From the NCBI GenBank assembly GCA_017537905.1, contig JAFYJX010000027.1, positions 1-23,058 on the forward strand: a stretch of DNA of 23,058 bases, in the 5' to 3' direction. Below, piece after piece: positions 7,920 to 15,314 of the stretch (the first letter of the stretch is position 1; the number at the start of each line of letters is the position of its first letter). The notes under the pieces are model-generated. The model was not told the DNA's origin, made no database searches, and saw only the letters and a list, made by a program, of their open reading frames with translations. The translations under genes and the position numbers were made by a program. Source of the DNA: Clostridiales bacterium (GTDB taxonomy: Bacteria; Bacillota_A; Clostridia; Saccharofermentanales; Saccharofermentanaceae).

Positions 7920-9241
7920 GTTATGACATCCAATATGGCAGGTTTCTTCTCAGGCTTTTCGGGGCCTATCTCGTAGGCCTCCAGAATAAGGTCCATGGCG
8001 TCGAAAAGTCTTTCTTCGGGCAAGTTACTATTCTCTCCCTGGTAAAGCGCACAGAGCGAATCTCCGCGTTCTACACGGTCACCGATCTTAACAAAGAAAC
8101 CAATTCCCGCACCGTAATCGATGCTGTCAGTTTTCGCGAGGCGCCCTGCTCCGAGAAGGACAGATGCCTGTCCTATCAGATCGGCTCTCATACCCTGTAC
8201 GTAGCCTGCGTCAGGAGAATTTACATGCATACAGTCGAAAGGCTTATCAACATAAACAGGACATCCTGAAGGGCTTAATTCACCGCCCTGGGATCTGATC
8301 AGAGATTTGAACTTCTCGTAGCAGGTACCGTCCTTAAGTCTCGCGCGGATCTCTTCCCTTAAGACCTCAGGACTCATGCCGGAATCTTTGCCTGCGAGAG
8401 TTATGAGGTGGAAAGCAAGTTCGGTAACAACTTCAATAACGTCTTCTTCACCCTTGCCTGTCACCGTGTCGAATACTTCCTGCATCTCCAGGATATTTCC
8501 GCAGAATCTTCCCAGAGGCTGGTCCATGTCAGTAATTACGGCAACAGTCTTCCTGCCTGCTAGATTTCCTATCTTGATCATGGCCTCGGCAAGCTTTCTG
8601 GCCATCTCGTAATCCTTCATGAAAGCGCCTGAACCGCATGTAACGTCAAGGACTATTACCTTGGCACCGCCTGCGATCTTCTTGCTCATGATCGATGAAG
8701 CTATGAGCGGTATGGAATCTACCGTGCCCGTAACGTCTCTTAATGAATAAAGTATCTTATCAGCAGGAGCGAGGTCAGGTGTCTGGCCGGATATGACCAT
8801 GCCGGTCTCTTTTACAAGTCTGGGGAATTCTTTGGAATCAACTTCGACATTAAAGCCCTTGATCGATTCGAACTTATCTACAGTACCACCGGTAAAGCCC
8901 AAGCCTCTGCCGCTTAGCTTAACAGTCTCAACGCCGAATGTCGCTATAAGGGGCAGCAGGATAGGCGTGATCTTATCGCCGACGCCGCCGGTGCTGTGCT
9001 TATCTACCGGAATGCTTCCGAGATATGAGAGATCCATCTGGCTGCCGGATGCAGCCATCTCGAGTGTGAGAGTCGTCATCTCGCGCTCATCCATGCCGTT
9101 TAAGACGATAGCCATAAGGAGCGCCGATATCTGATAATCAGGAATACTGCCGTCCGTTACGCCTGATACAAAGAACTTTATCTGTTCGTCAGTAAGGCTC
9201 TGCTTATCTCTCTTGGCGATAATAATATCCCGCATATTCAT
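7916..9241 (-). CDS. pdp: Pyrimidine-nucleoside phosphorylase
   Basis: The enzyme splits thymidine, uridine or deoxyuridine with phosphate into base and (deoxy)ribose 1-phosphate, for nucleoside salvage in the cytosol. The 441-residue length and the segment KHSTGGVGDK followed by LSGRGLGFTGGTVDKFE are diagnostic of the thymidine/pyrimidine-nucleoside phosphorylase family; the C-terminal domain with RADLIGQASVLLGAGR follows. The Bacillota forms normally act on both uridine and thymidine, hence pdp rather than deoA, although this is not provable here. A near-perfect GGAGGTGATC lies 6-7 nt before the ATG at 9241; an in-frame ATG two codons later is less well placed. It is transcribed divergently from the oxidoreductase at 9355. 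Confidence 0.94.
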   Translation of the reverse strand: MNMRDIIIAKRDKQSLTDEQIKFFVSGVTDGSIPDYQISALLMAIVLNGMDEREMTTLTLEMAASGSQMDLSYLGSIPVDKHSTGGVGDKITPILLPLIATFGVETVKLSGRGLGFTGGTVDKFESIKGFNVEVDSKEFPRLVKETGMVISGQTPDLAPADKILYSLRDVTGTVDSIPLIASSIMSKKIAGGAKVIVLDVTCGSGAFMKDYEMARKLAEAMIKIGNLAGRKTVAVITDMDQPLGRFCGNILEMQEVFDTVTGKGEEDVIEVVTELAFHLITLAGKDSGMSPEVLREEIRARLKDGTCYEKFKSLIRSQGGELSPSGCPVYVDKPFDCMHVNSPDAGYVQGMRADLIGQASVLLGAGRLAKTDSIDYGAGIGFFVKIGDRVERGDSLCALYQGENSNLPEERLFDAMDLILEAYEIGPEKPEKKPAILDVIT

Positions 9242-9277
9242 GGAAGATCACCTCCGGTACAAGGTCCTATAAAAGAT

Positions 9278-9283
9278 ATTATA
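9278..9283 (-). promoter_or_regulatory. Probable -10 box of the pdp promoter
   Basis: A perfect minus-strand TATAAT lies in the 113-bp divergent gap, giving a start near 9271 and a leader of about 30 nt that holds the strong GGAGGTGATC site. No good -35 hexamer stands 16-18 bp upstream (GATATT at 17 bp), so the call rests on the -10 box and position. Confidence 0.45.
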
Positions 9284-9354
9284 ATCATTATTGCGTGATA
9301 AATATCCTTATTGTGCTAAACTAATTCAAGCAAAACACCTTACGGAGGCTATAA

Positions 9355-10494
9355 ATGGCCGGTAATTCGAACAATACATCTTTTTCCACACCGCTTTCCG
9401 TAGTACTTATCGGATGCGGCAGAGTTGCAGAAAAGCATTTAAAAGCAATTTCCAAGCTCAAGAACTTAGAGCTTAAGGCTGTAGCAGATGTGAATCCCGA
9501 GTCCTGCAAAAGGCTCCTGGGATCAGTTAAGGGTTTTGCAGACGTTAAGAGCTACAGCGACTACAAGCAGGCCATAGATGAGATAAAGCCTGCCATCGTA
9601 TCAGTTACAGTTCCTTCAGGTCTTCATTTCCAGATAGCAAAATATGCAATGGAGCACGGAGCTAATCTTCTTTTGGAAAAGCCCATGACAATGTCGGTTT
9701 CTGAAGCCCGTGAGATCTATGAACTCTCACAGAAGACCGGACTTAAGATCGCCATGGGTCATATTTACCGCTATCTGCCTATCGTAGGTCTCGTAAGACA
9801 GGACATCGCCGAAGGTAAATACGGCAAGGTCACACACGGAACGATCTATGTTCGCTGGGGACACGGTGAAGATTACTATCAGAGCGCTGCATGGCGCGGA
9901 ACCTGGAAGAGCGACGGCGGTGCCCTCATGAACCAGACAATACACGCGATAGATCTTCTGGTATGGCTTATGGGTTCTGAACCTGAAGAAGCTTCTGCCA
10001 TGATCGCCAAGCGTTTAAGAAATATCGAAGCCGAAGATCTCGGCATGGCAGTCTTAAGACTCGAAAACGGCGCTCTCGCCCAGATCGAAGGTACAACTGC
10101 CACTATCCCGTCAAAGCACACTGCCGAATTCTCCGTCTTCTGCGAGAACGGGCAGCTGTCGATGGGTCTTGATTCCGGAAAGCCCCATATCTCCGTCTAC
10201 GGAGTTAAGCCCAACGGCAAGACAAAGAAGATGAACGGCTATTATATCCGCAGACAGTTTAAGGAGGGCGGCTTATTCTCATACAAGTGCGCACTTAATC
10301 CGCACCTCGGAATCTACAAAGATCTTGCAGATTCCATCATTGAGAATAAGAACCCCATAGCTGATGCTTATGCGGGTTTCTCCTCTGTCGATACTCTCCT
10401 GGGTATATATAAATCAGCCAAAGAAGGACGTCCTGTTAAGCTTCCGCTGGAAGAAAATTTCAATTCTGTTGACATGACAGGGTTCTTTGAATAA
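9355..10494 (+). CDS. Gfo/Idh/MocA family NAD(P)-dependent sugar oxidoreductase
   Basis: This 379-residue protein has the N-terminal Rossmann dinucleotide site GCGRVAEKH (20-28), the conserved EKP (108-110) and a substrate segment with WRGTW (180-184), DGGALMNQTIHAID and presumed catalytic His197. The WRGTW...GGALMNQ.IH.ID pattern resembles WlbA/WbpB-type dehydrogenases that oxidise C3 of UDP-N-acetyl-glucuronate or UDP-N-acetylglucosamine sugars, so a role in surface polysaccharide precursors is possible; the substrate is inferred. GGAGG lies 7 nt before the ATG. It is a single gene between the divergent pdp promoter and tRNA-Lys, with no other sugar genes next to it. Confidence 0.88.
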   Translation: MAGNSNNTSFSTPLSVVLIGCGRVAEKHLKAISKLKNLELKAVADVNPESCKRLLGSVKGFADVKSYSDYKQAIDEIKPAIVSVTVPSGLHFQIAKYAMEHGANLLLEKPMTMSVSEAREIYELSQKTGLKIAMGHIYRYLPIVGLVRQDIAEGKYGKVTHGTIYVRWGHGEDYYQSAAWRGTWKSDGGALMNQTIHAIDLLVWLMGSEPEEASAMIAKRLRNIEAEDLGMAVLRLENGALAQIEGTTATIPSKHTAEFSVFCENGQLSMGLDSGKPHISVYGVKPNGKTKKMNGYYIRRQFKEGGLFSYKCALNPHLGIYKDLADSIIENKNPIADAYAGFSSVDTLLGIYKSAKEGRPVKLPLEENFNSVDMTGFFE

Positions 10495-10510
10495 TTTGAT
10501 AAAAAAACTG

Positions 10511-10539
10511 TTGACTTGTAAATACCTAATGGCTATAAT
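10511..10539 (+). promoter_or_regulatory. Strong sigma-A promoter of tRNA-Lys
   Basis: TTGACT (10511-10516) and a perfect TATAAT (10534-10539) are separated by exactly 17 bp. The predicted start is near 10546, about 11 nt before the mature tRNA 5' end, so only a short leader needs RNase P removal. Confidence 0.85.
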
Positions 10540-10556
10540 AACTCACGTTGCTTGAC

Positions 10557-10632
10557 GCACCTCTAGCTCAGATGGTAGAGCAACTGACTCTTAATCAGTG
10601 GGCCCAGGGTTCGAGTCCCTGGAGGTGCACCA
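10557..10632 (+). tRNA. tRNA-Lys (anticodon CTT)
   Basis: A 76-nt cloverleaf: acceptor stem GCACCTC pairs with GAGGTGC, followed by discriminator A and an encoded CCA. The D-arm has AGCTCAGATGGTAGAGC, the anticodon stem ACTGA/TCAGT encloses loop CTCTTAA with anticodon CTT (reads AAG), and the T-arm contains GGTTCGAGTCC. It is a single-gene unit with its own promoter and terminator. Confidence 0.97.
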
Positions 10633-10640
10633 GAACAAAC

Positions 10641-10676
10641 AAAGCGCTTCGTGATTACGGAGCGCTTTTGTTTTGC
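10641..10676. terminator. Rho-independent, probably bidirectional terminator
   Basis: A 12-bp stem (10641-10652 with 10657-10668, one G-T pair) closes a 4-base loop GATT. On the plus strand it is followed by TTTTGTTTT and ends the tRNA transcript. On the minus strand the same hairpin is followed by a T-rich GTTTGTTCT, and it lies 20-60 bases after the stop of the signalling operon, so it likely terminates both converging transcripts. Confidence 0.85.
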
Positions 10677-10696
10677 ATATATTTTTTTGTTTGAGA

Positions 10697-11581
10697 TCAG
10701 AAATCGTCGCCTTCTTCCAGGAATTCCTTGAATGCTTCGGATGTTTCTTCGGAAGAAAGCGTGGTAGTTGTCTTCTTGACTTCCCAGATAGGCTTTGTGG
10801 GCTCTTTCTTTTCGAGCTCTTCCTGAGCCTTGACTTCAGCTTTTGTGGCAGCAAGGCCCAAAGCTTCTCTTGCAGCCTTCTGTGCAGCTTCCTTTGCGGC
10901 CTGGACCTTGGCTTCTCTTTCAGCAATAGCGGCAGCCTTGGCAGCAGCTTCTTTTGCGGCCAGTTCTTCTGCTTCTTTTGCAGCTTTTTCGGCAGCTTCC
11001 TTTGCAGCCTCTTCAGCGGCCTTCTCAGCAGCTTCTCTGGCAGCCTTTTCTTCGGCTTCTTTCTTTGCAGCTTCCTCGGCTTCTTTTACTGCTCTCTCTT
11101 CTGCTTCCTTTGCAGCCTTTGCCCTGGATTCTTCAACAAGTTTCTGCTGGAGAATGCGGCGCTCTTCACGAGCCTTGTTCTTTGCTTCTTCTTCAGCCTG
11201 CTGCTTATTTGCTTCCTTCATGTCCTCTTCAAGCTGTTTGCGCTTAGCTTCGTCAAGCTGGGCAATATGTGAAGCCTTAAGGTCACCGATAGATGACGGT
11301 GCCTGTACAGCCTGGTGCATGATCTTATTCATCTTGGCCTGGCTTTCAGCCTTGGATCTCTCTTCGTTCTCGGCAACCTTAACACCGAGTGCCTGGAGCC
11401 TTGCAAGCTCTTCAGGCGATACACCGGGCGCAGCAGCTTCGAAAACGGGCTCATATGAAACCGATTTGATCTCTACATCACCGACTTCGGAAATGCTGAA
11501 ATCTGATGCGGCTTCCTGGATCTTCTTGATATCAGGGAGCTCAACACCCGGCAATACTTCGTACTTCTTCTCTTCTCTCAT
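10697..11581 (-). CDS. Ala/Glu/Lys-rich long-helix protein of the kinase-phosphatase cassette
   Basis: I do not recognise a family for this 294-residue protein. Residues 1-100 are mixed and moderately hydrophobic (PGVELPDIKK, SPEELARLQALGV). Residues about 108-258 are almost pure Ala, Glu, Lys and Arg without Pro or Gly until 242, which predicts one long charged helix, either coiled coil or single alpha helix, like the TolA stalk. The C-terminus has a Thr/Ser cluster (TTTTLSSEETSE, 271-282) and an acidic end. It is the last gene of the kinase-vWA-PP2C operon, 7 bp after PP2C, with an AAAGGA site about 9-10 nt before its ATG. There is no signal peptide, so it should be cytosolic. The place and the Thr/Ser cluster make it a candidate substrate or scaffold of the kinase and phosphatase (inference). 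Confidence 0.8.
   Translation of the reverse strand: MREEKKYEVLPGVELPDIKKIQEAASDFSISEVGDVEIKSVSYEPVFEAAAPGVSPEELARLQALGVKVAENEERSKAESQAKMNKIMHQAVQAPSSIGDLKASHIAQLDEAKRKQLEEDMKEANKQQAEEEAKNKAREERRILQQKLVEESRAKAAKEAEERAVKEAEEAAKKEAEEKAAREAAEKAAEEAAKEAAEKAAKEAEELAAKEAAAKAAAIAEREAKVQAAKEAAQKAAREALGLAATKAEVKAQEELEKKEPTKPIWEVKKTTTTLSSEETSEAFKEFLEEGDDF
10862..11125 (-). repeat. Degenerate codon repeats encoding the Ala/Glu/Lys helix
   Basis: The coding strand is a run of imperfect GCN/GAA/AAG triplet repeats for residues 153-240 (units such as KEAEE, AAEKA). The low complexity leaves long stop-free stretches in the other frames and the opposite strand, and could let the array change in length by slippage. 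Confidence 0.7.
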
Positions 11582-11588
11582 AGAACAC

Positions 11589-12671
11589 TCATCCTTTAAG
11601 CGAAAGTACCAATTCTATAGCGCCAATAACACAAAGGATAATTCCGACAGCAAGAATGATGATAGAAATCTTGCTGACTCTGGAAGGTTCCTTCTTAACT
11701 TCTTCCTGCTTCTCAACTGCAGCAACCTCAGGCTCTGCCGCCTTTTCAGGCTCAGGCTGTGTCTCAGCAGACGGAACATCCTGACCTGCACACTTAAGGA
11801 TTATCTCGTGTGCATTTACGAGTTCCGGCTTGATCGCCTGTGACAGATCCTTGAAAGTCTCCGCAGAAGAAGCGAACTTCTCCGCGGTACTCTCCAGAGT
11901 ATCCGGAACAGGTGCCTTGGTGCCCTCGAAATACATTACGCCGAAGCTCGCGTCGTCACTCGCATTCGAAGAACCGACGATATACTTCTGTACTGTTTCG
12001 AGGATGGACTTTTCGCCCTCTTCCCTTCCTTCCGCAAATGTCTCAGCCATCTTGGCTACAACGGGCTTTACGAGACCCGCTTCTTCGTTATAAACGCTGT
12101 CCTGAACGCCGTCAGTCATGAGGGCGATCGCGTGGACATCGTCAACAGTCGTCTTTAAAAGACGCATATAGTTATCTGCATGAGCAGCGGTGACAAAGTA
12201 TGTCTTACCGTCTTTATCGTTCTGCGGCATAGAGATAGGGCTTACGCCGGAAGGAGATATCCTTACGATAAGGCCGTCACCTATGTGACCGATCATCATT
12301 CTTCTGTCTTTGACTGCTACAAAGAGCAATGTGCATGACAGTCTGTCGATCACGTCAATGGTGCGTTCTTCCATGATGCCTGCGAAAGCGACACGGAGCT
12401 TGGCCATAAGATATCCTCTTACGGCAGCTTCCCTGTTCTCAGCATACAGAGCATCGAAATGTTCGCACAATGTATCTGTAATTACGTGTACTGCGCAGTC
12501 AGAACCGAATCTGGCATCGGTATACTGCTTTCCGCCGGCACCGTCGGCAATACAGACGACTGAAACGTCATTTTTGGTAACAGCATAAGAGGCATCCTCG
12601 CAGGGAGTTCCTCTGTTTACATGCTTATTGCCGATAGTCGTAATGGCACCGACAGTTATACCCTTATACAT
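11589..12671 (-). CDS. PP2C-type protein phosphatase with C-terminal membrane anchor
   Basis: This 360-residue protein has a PPM/PP2C catalytic domain over about residues 1-245: NRGTPCEDA with the metal-binding acid pair E25-D26, IADGAGG (Asp43, Gly44), IGHIGDG, ALMTDG and SDDAS with the late aspartates. These hold the Mn/Mg ions that dephosphorylate pSer/pThr. A variable Glu/Ala-rich linker follows, then one hydrophobic helix at about 333-357 that ends the protein, so the catalytic domain would sit on the cytosolic face of the membrane. It starts in a TAATG overlap with the vWA gene, with GAGG 7 nt upstream. With the kinase two genes upstream it forms a reversible phosphorylation pair. Confidence 0.92.
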   Translation of the reverse strand: MYKGITVGAITTIGNKHVNRGTPCEDASYAVTKNDVSVVCIADGAGGKQYTDARFGSDCAVHVITDTLCEHFDALYAENREAAVRGYLMAKLRVAFAGIMEERTIDVIDRLSCTLLFVAVKDRRMMIGHIGDGLIVRISPSGVSPISMPQNDKDGKTYFVTAAHADNYMRLLKTTVDDVHAIALMTDGVQDSVYNEEAGLVKPVVAKMAETFAEGREEGEKSILETVQKYIVGSSNASDDASFGVMYFEGTKAPVPDTLESTAEKFASSAETFKDLSQAIKPELVNAHEIILKCAGQDVPSAETQPEPEKAAEPEVAAVEKQEEVKKEPSRVSKISIIILAVGIILCVIGAIELVLSLKG

Positions 12672-13402
12672 TAGTCGTCCTCATTAATGAACTTCATGAA
12701 ATCATCGATATCAACAGCTTTGCCCTGCGGCGTAGTGTCGATGTTATAAAGCGCGTCGTCGTTCATACCGGAAGATACGATCGAGGACGATGAAGATCCA
12801 AGGAATTCAAAGAGCTTGCCGAAGTCAGCGGAATTAACTGAAATAGGCTCAGCACGCTTAATAGAAAGTCTCTTCAAGATGTCGAAATCGACACCTGAAC
12901 CTACGCCGATATTGAATACAACAAGCTTGTCTTCTCTCTCAAGTTCATTACAAGCTTCAATGGCACGTTCCATGTTCTGCATTGCGTTAGGACCCTGAGG
13001 GGCACCATCCGTGATAACAACGAGCCAGGGCTGGAAATACTTGATTCCCATCTCCTTGTAGCCTTCTTTACGGGCATTTAAGAGCTCTAATGCCGTAAGG
13101 ACACCCTCGCCGATAGGTGTAAGTGTTGTTGAAGCAGTGATCTCGGGCAATCCCTTTTCCTTGGAGATCTTACCGAAAGGCATTACGATCTCAACCTTTG
13201 AACCGAAAGTAATGATAGCGATATCTGTTGAAGATCTTGTATCATCATTGGATTTGATCGAAGTTACGAAATTCTGAAGGCCCATATTGAGCTGCTTGAT
13301 CGGGTTGCCCATCATGGAACCTGATGTATCAAGAGCAAAACAGATAGGAAGTCTTCTCTTCGTACTTGTACCGAAATCTGAACTAGAAAAACCGTCCGCC
13401 AT
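12671..13402 (-). CDS. TerY-like vWA domain protein
   Basis: This 243-residue protein is nearly all one von Willebrand factor A domain. The MIDAS metal site is complete: FALDTSGSM (D25, S27, S29), a Thr in TTLTPIG (T95) and VVITDGAPQG (D132). The form matches TerY-type cytosolic vWA proteins that sit with PP2C phosphatases and kinases. A GTG five codons upstream is in frame, but the ATG at 13402 is preferred because GGAGG lies 7 nt before it. There is no signal peptide. It lies between kinase and phosphatase and probably acts as metal-dependent adaptor or sensor of the cassette; that role is inferred. Confidence 0.9.
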   Translation of the reverse strand: MADGFSSSDFGTSTKRRLPICFALDTSGSMMGNPIKQLNMGLQNFVTSIKSNDDTRSSTDIAIITFGSKVEIVMPFGKISKEKGLPEITASTTLTPIGEGVLTALELLNARKEGYKEMGIKYFQPWLVVITDGAPQGPNAMQNMERAIEACNELEREDKLVVFNIGVGSGVDFDILKRLSIKRAEPISVNSADFGKLFEFLGSSSSSIVSSGMNDDALYNIDTTPQGKAVDIDDFMKFINEDD

Positions 13403-13464
13403 AAAAGTCCTCCGCACATTCGAAGTTAAAAGATATGCACATAAAAATTATATCAAAAGAGACT

Positions 13465-15180
13465 TCAGAATAAACCGAAGAATTTCTTTTTTGGAGCAGG
13501 TGTCGGCATTGCAGCGGCAGCGTCATTCTTTGCCGGTTTGTCGTCATCGTATCTCGCAGGTCTGAAGCTGGAAGATTCACCGACGCTGGAAGAAACAAAT
13601 CTGCCGGAAGGCACATTATTAAATGCTTTCTTCTCAAACTTAGGCTTCTGTTCAGGTACTCTTCCTGCTGCCTGATCTTTGGCCTCTGCGAGCTTTGCTC
13701 TGTACTCTTCGACATTGATACTGATCTGCTTATAGTTCTCACAAGGGAAAAGCTTATAAGCTTCAGGATCGTCATATTTGAAATTCTCGAGTTCGGTCAT
13801 ATATTGCTGAACCGCATCTCTCCAACATACAGCTTCGTATGATTTGCCTTCTTTGAAGGTCCTGTAGAGCATCTTTCTCAGATATTCAGGCAGGTATTCC
13901 CAGATATGGTCATATCCGCCGACAGGAATATGCTCTGTATTAGAATTATCAAGCGTATAAGGGAAGTTCTTGTTTAAGATCTCTTCTCTTAATGTCTCTG
14001 CACCGTTTCTCGTAGCATAAGGATGGAGACCGCAGAACAATACAGAGAAAACAAGCATTGCGATCGAATAGTCTTCATCTGCCAGTGTTCTTACGAAGCC
14101 TGCGAAATCCTTGCCCCAGAGCTTAGGATCGGTAAACTCCTCTGTTCCTACGGGACAAGGGAGATTTCCTACCTGGACGCTGTCCATATCGATAAGATAC
14201 TGAGAATCGGATGTCTCGATAAGGGCATTCTTAAGCTGGATATCACCTGCAATAACATCATGCATATGAAGATAGAGGTACTTGCCGATGAGAGACAACA
14301 AAGTCTCGCATACATCAAGTCTCGTCCAGTCAGGATACTGCTCGAGAATAGCATCAGGGCCGTCGAAAACATTGCTTAATGTCGTTCCCTTACCGATAAA
14401 CATCGTATAACCGACAGGAACGTTGCGGAAATAAAGAAGATGCTGAGGTGCACAGAAATGTGGAGATGTGATGTTCAGTTCCGTAAGTTTCTTAAGCTTG
14501 GCCCATCTCAAAGGAGTAATAACGCCTTTGTGATAGATCTTTGCAACTAATTTCGAGTTGTCTGTAAGGAATACCATTCCTTCGGCACCGCCGGAAAGCC
14601 TCTTCTCCAGAGTAAGTCTCTCACCGCCGTTGTAATTAACGATGTCGCCGATATTAGCTCTCGCATCCGAATCAAGGAATGAATCGATCTTGGCAAGGTT
14701 GCTGAGCTTGGGAGGCGGATTATCATCGATCATCTCCTGCATTGAAGAATAGATCTTCAATCCGGAAGGATAAAGGATAGCAACATCGTGGTTATATACA
14801 GGCTTCTTCTCTATAAGTCTCTTACAGAGAATACTGTTCTTTGTCGTAAGAAGAACGGAAAAGTCGAGCTCATTTACCTGCTCGATAAATCTTTCCGTAT
14901 TGCATGTATTGATAAGATGAAGCTTATTTGTAGGAAGAAGGCTCTGCATCAGGGAACGCATCGAAGGCTGTACATACTTATCCTTCGGATCCTGCTGGGC
15001 AGTTACACACTTGTGAAGAACCTTGAAGGTATCGTTTACATAACAGTCGATACCATAGTCATTGAAAAGGTTCAAAAGCTCATCAAACCATACTCCGTTG
15101 GAACACTCCAATACAACAGAGTAATCTAAAACAATCGACAGATACTTACTAAGACCTTCGAACATGGCTTTCTTAAACAC
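13465..15180 (-). CDS. Ser/Thr protein kinase-like protein with N-terminal PIN-like region
   Basis: This 571-residue protein has a divergent eukaryotic-type kinase domain at about 185-460: glycine loop LSGGAEGMVF (195-204), Lys214 in LVAKIY, catalytic Asp313 and Asn318 in GDIQLKNAL, and the DFG-equivalent IDMD with Asp331. All key residues are present, so it should be active. Residues about 10-155 look like a PIN-type alpha/beta fold (VLDYSVVLE, then DFSVLLTTKNSILCKRL) but the late acidic residues expected of a nuclease are not obvious. The C-terminal 90 residues are polar and end in the basic-hydrophobic KKKFFGLF. The start is GTG at 15180 with GGAGAG 3-4 nt upstream; an ATG five codons later is an alternative. 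First gene of the cassette with vWA, PP2C and the helical protein; the vWA gene follows after about 60 bp. Confidence 0.87.
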   Translation of the reverse strand: MFKKAMFEGLSKYLSIVLDYSVVLECSNGVWFDELLNLFNDYGIDCYVNDTFKVLHKCVTAQQDPKDKYVQPSMRSLMQSLLPTNKLHLINTCNTERFIEQVNELDFSVLLTTKNSILCKRLIEKKPVYNHDVAILYPSGLKIYSSMQEMIDDNPPPKLSNLAKIDSFLDSDARANIGDIVNYNGGERLTLEKRLSGGAEGMVFLTDNSKLVAKIYHKGVITPLRWAKLKKLTELNITSPHFCAPQHLLYFRNVPVGYTMFIGKGTTLSNVFDGPDAILEQYPDWTRLDVCETLLSLIGKYLYLHMHDVIAGDIQLKNALIETSDSQYLIDMDSVQVGNLPCPVGTEEFTDPKLWGKDFAGFVRTLADEDYSIAMLVFSVLFCGLHPYATRNGAETLREEILNKNFPYTLDNSNTEHIPVGGYDHIWEYLPEYLRKMLYRTFKEGKSYEAVCWRDAVQQYMTELENFKYDDPEAYKLFPCENYKQISINVEEYRAKLAEAKDQAAGRVPEQKPKFEKKAFNNVPSGRFVSSSVGESSSFRPARYDDDKPAKNDAAAAMPTPAPKKKFFGLF

Positions 15181-15195
15181 CTTCTCTCCAAAATA

Positions 15196-15224
15196 ATTCT
15201 AATAAATGGAAAATGAGAAATCAA
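15196..15224 (-). promoter_or_regulatory. Promoter of the kinase-vWA-PP2C operon
   Basis: On the minus strand TTGATT (15224-15219) and TAGAAT (15201-15196) are 17 bp apart. Transcription would start near 15189, leaving only about 9 nt before the GTG start or about 24 nt before the alternative ATG at 15165. Confidence 0.55.
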
Positions 15225-15280
15225 GAAATGTAACCAAGAAATTTGATATTTAGGCGATAAATTTAATATAAATGACAGAA

Positions 15281-15314
15281 AATTGAGGTAAATTCCCCTC
15301 CTGCTCACTCAATT
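15281..15314 (-). terminator. Weak possible terminator after the MutS-like gene
   Basis: The sequence AATTGAG (overlapping the last codons) can pair with CTCAATT about 20 nt later, followed by a short TT-rich stretch. The long loop and AT-rich stem make it weak, and read-through into the kinase operon is possible. Confidence 0.3.

Noticed and set aside
10830..11843. Long plus-strand open frame rich in Ala and Ser
   Set aside because: It lies antisense to the Ala/Glu/Lys repeats, whose GCN/GAA codons lack stops on both strands. It has no ribosome site and crosses the boundary of two well-supported minus-strand genes.
13403..13417. Upstream GTG start for the vWA protein
   Set aside because: GGAGG is ideally spaced for the ATG at 13402 and lies between the GTG and that ATG.
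15243..15270. Promoter-like TTGATA / TATAAA on the plus strand
   Set aside because: The gap is very AT-rich and there is no plus-strand gene downstream for it to serve.
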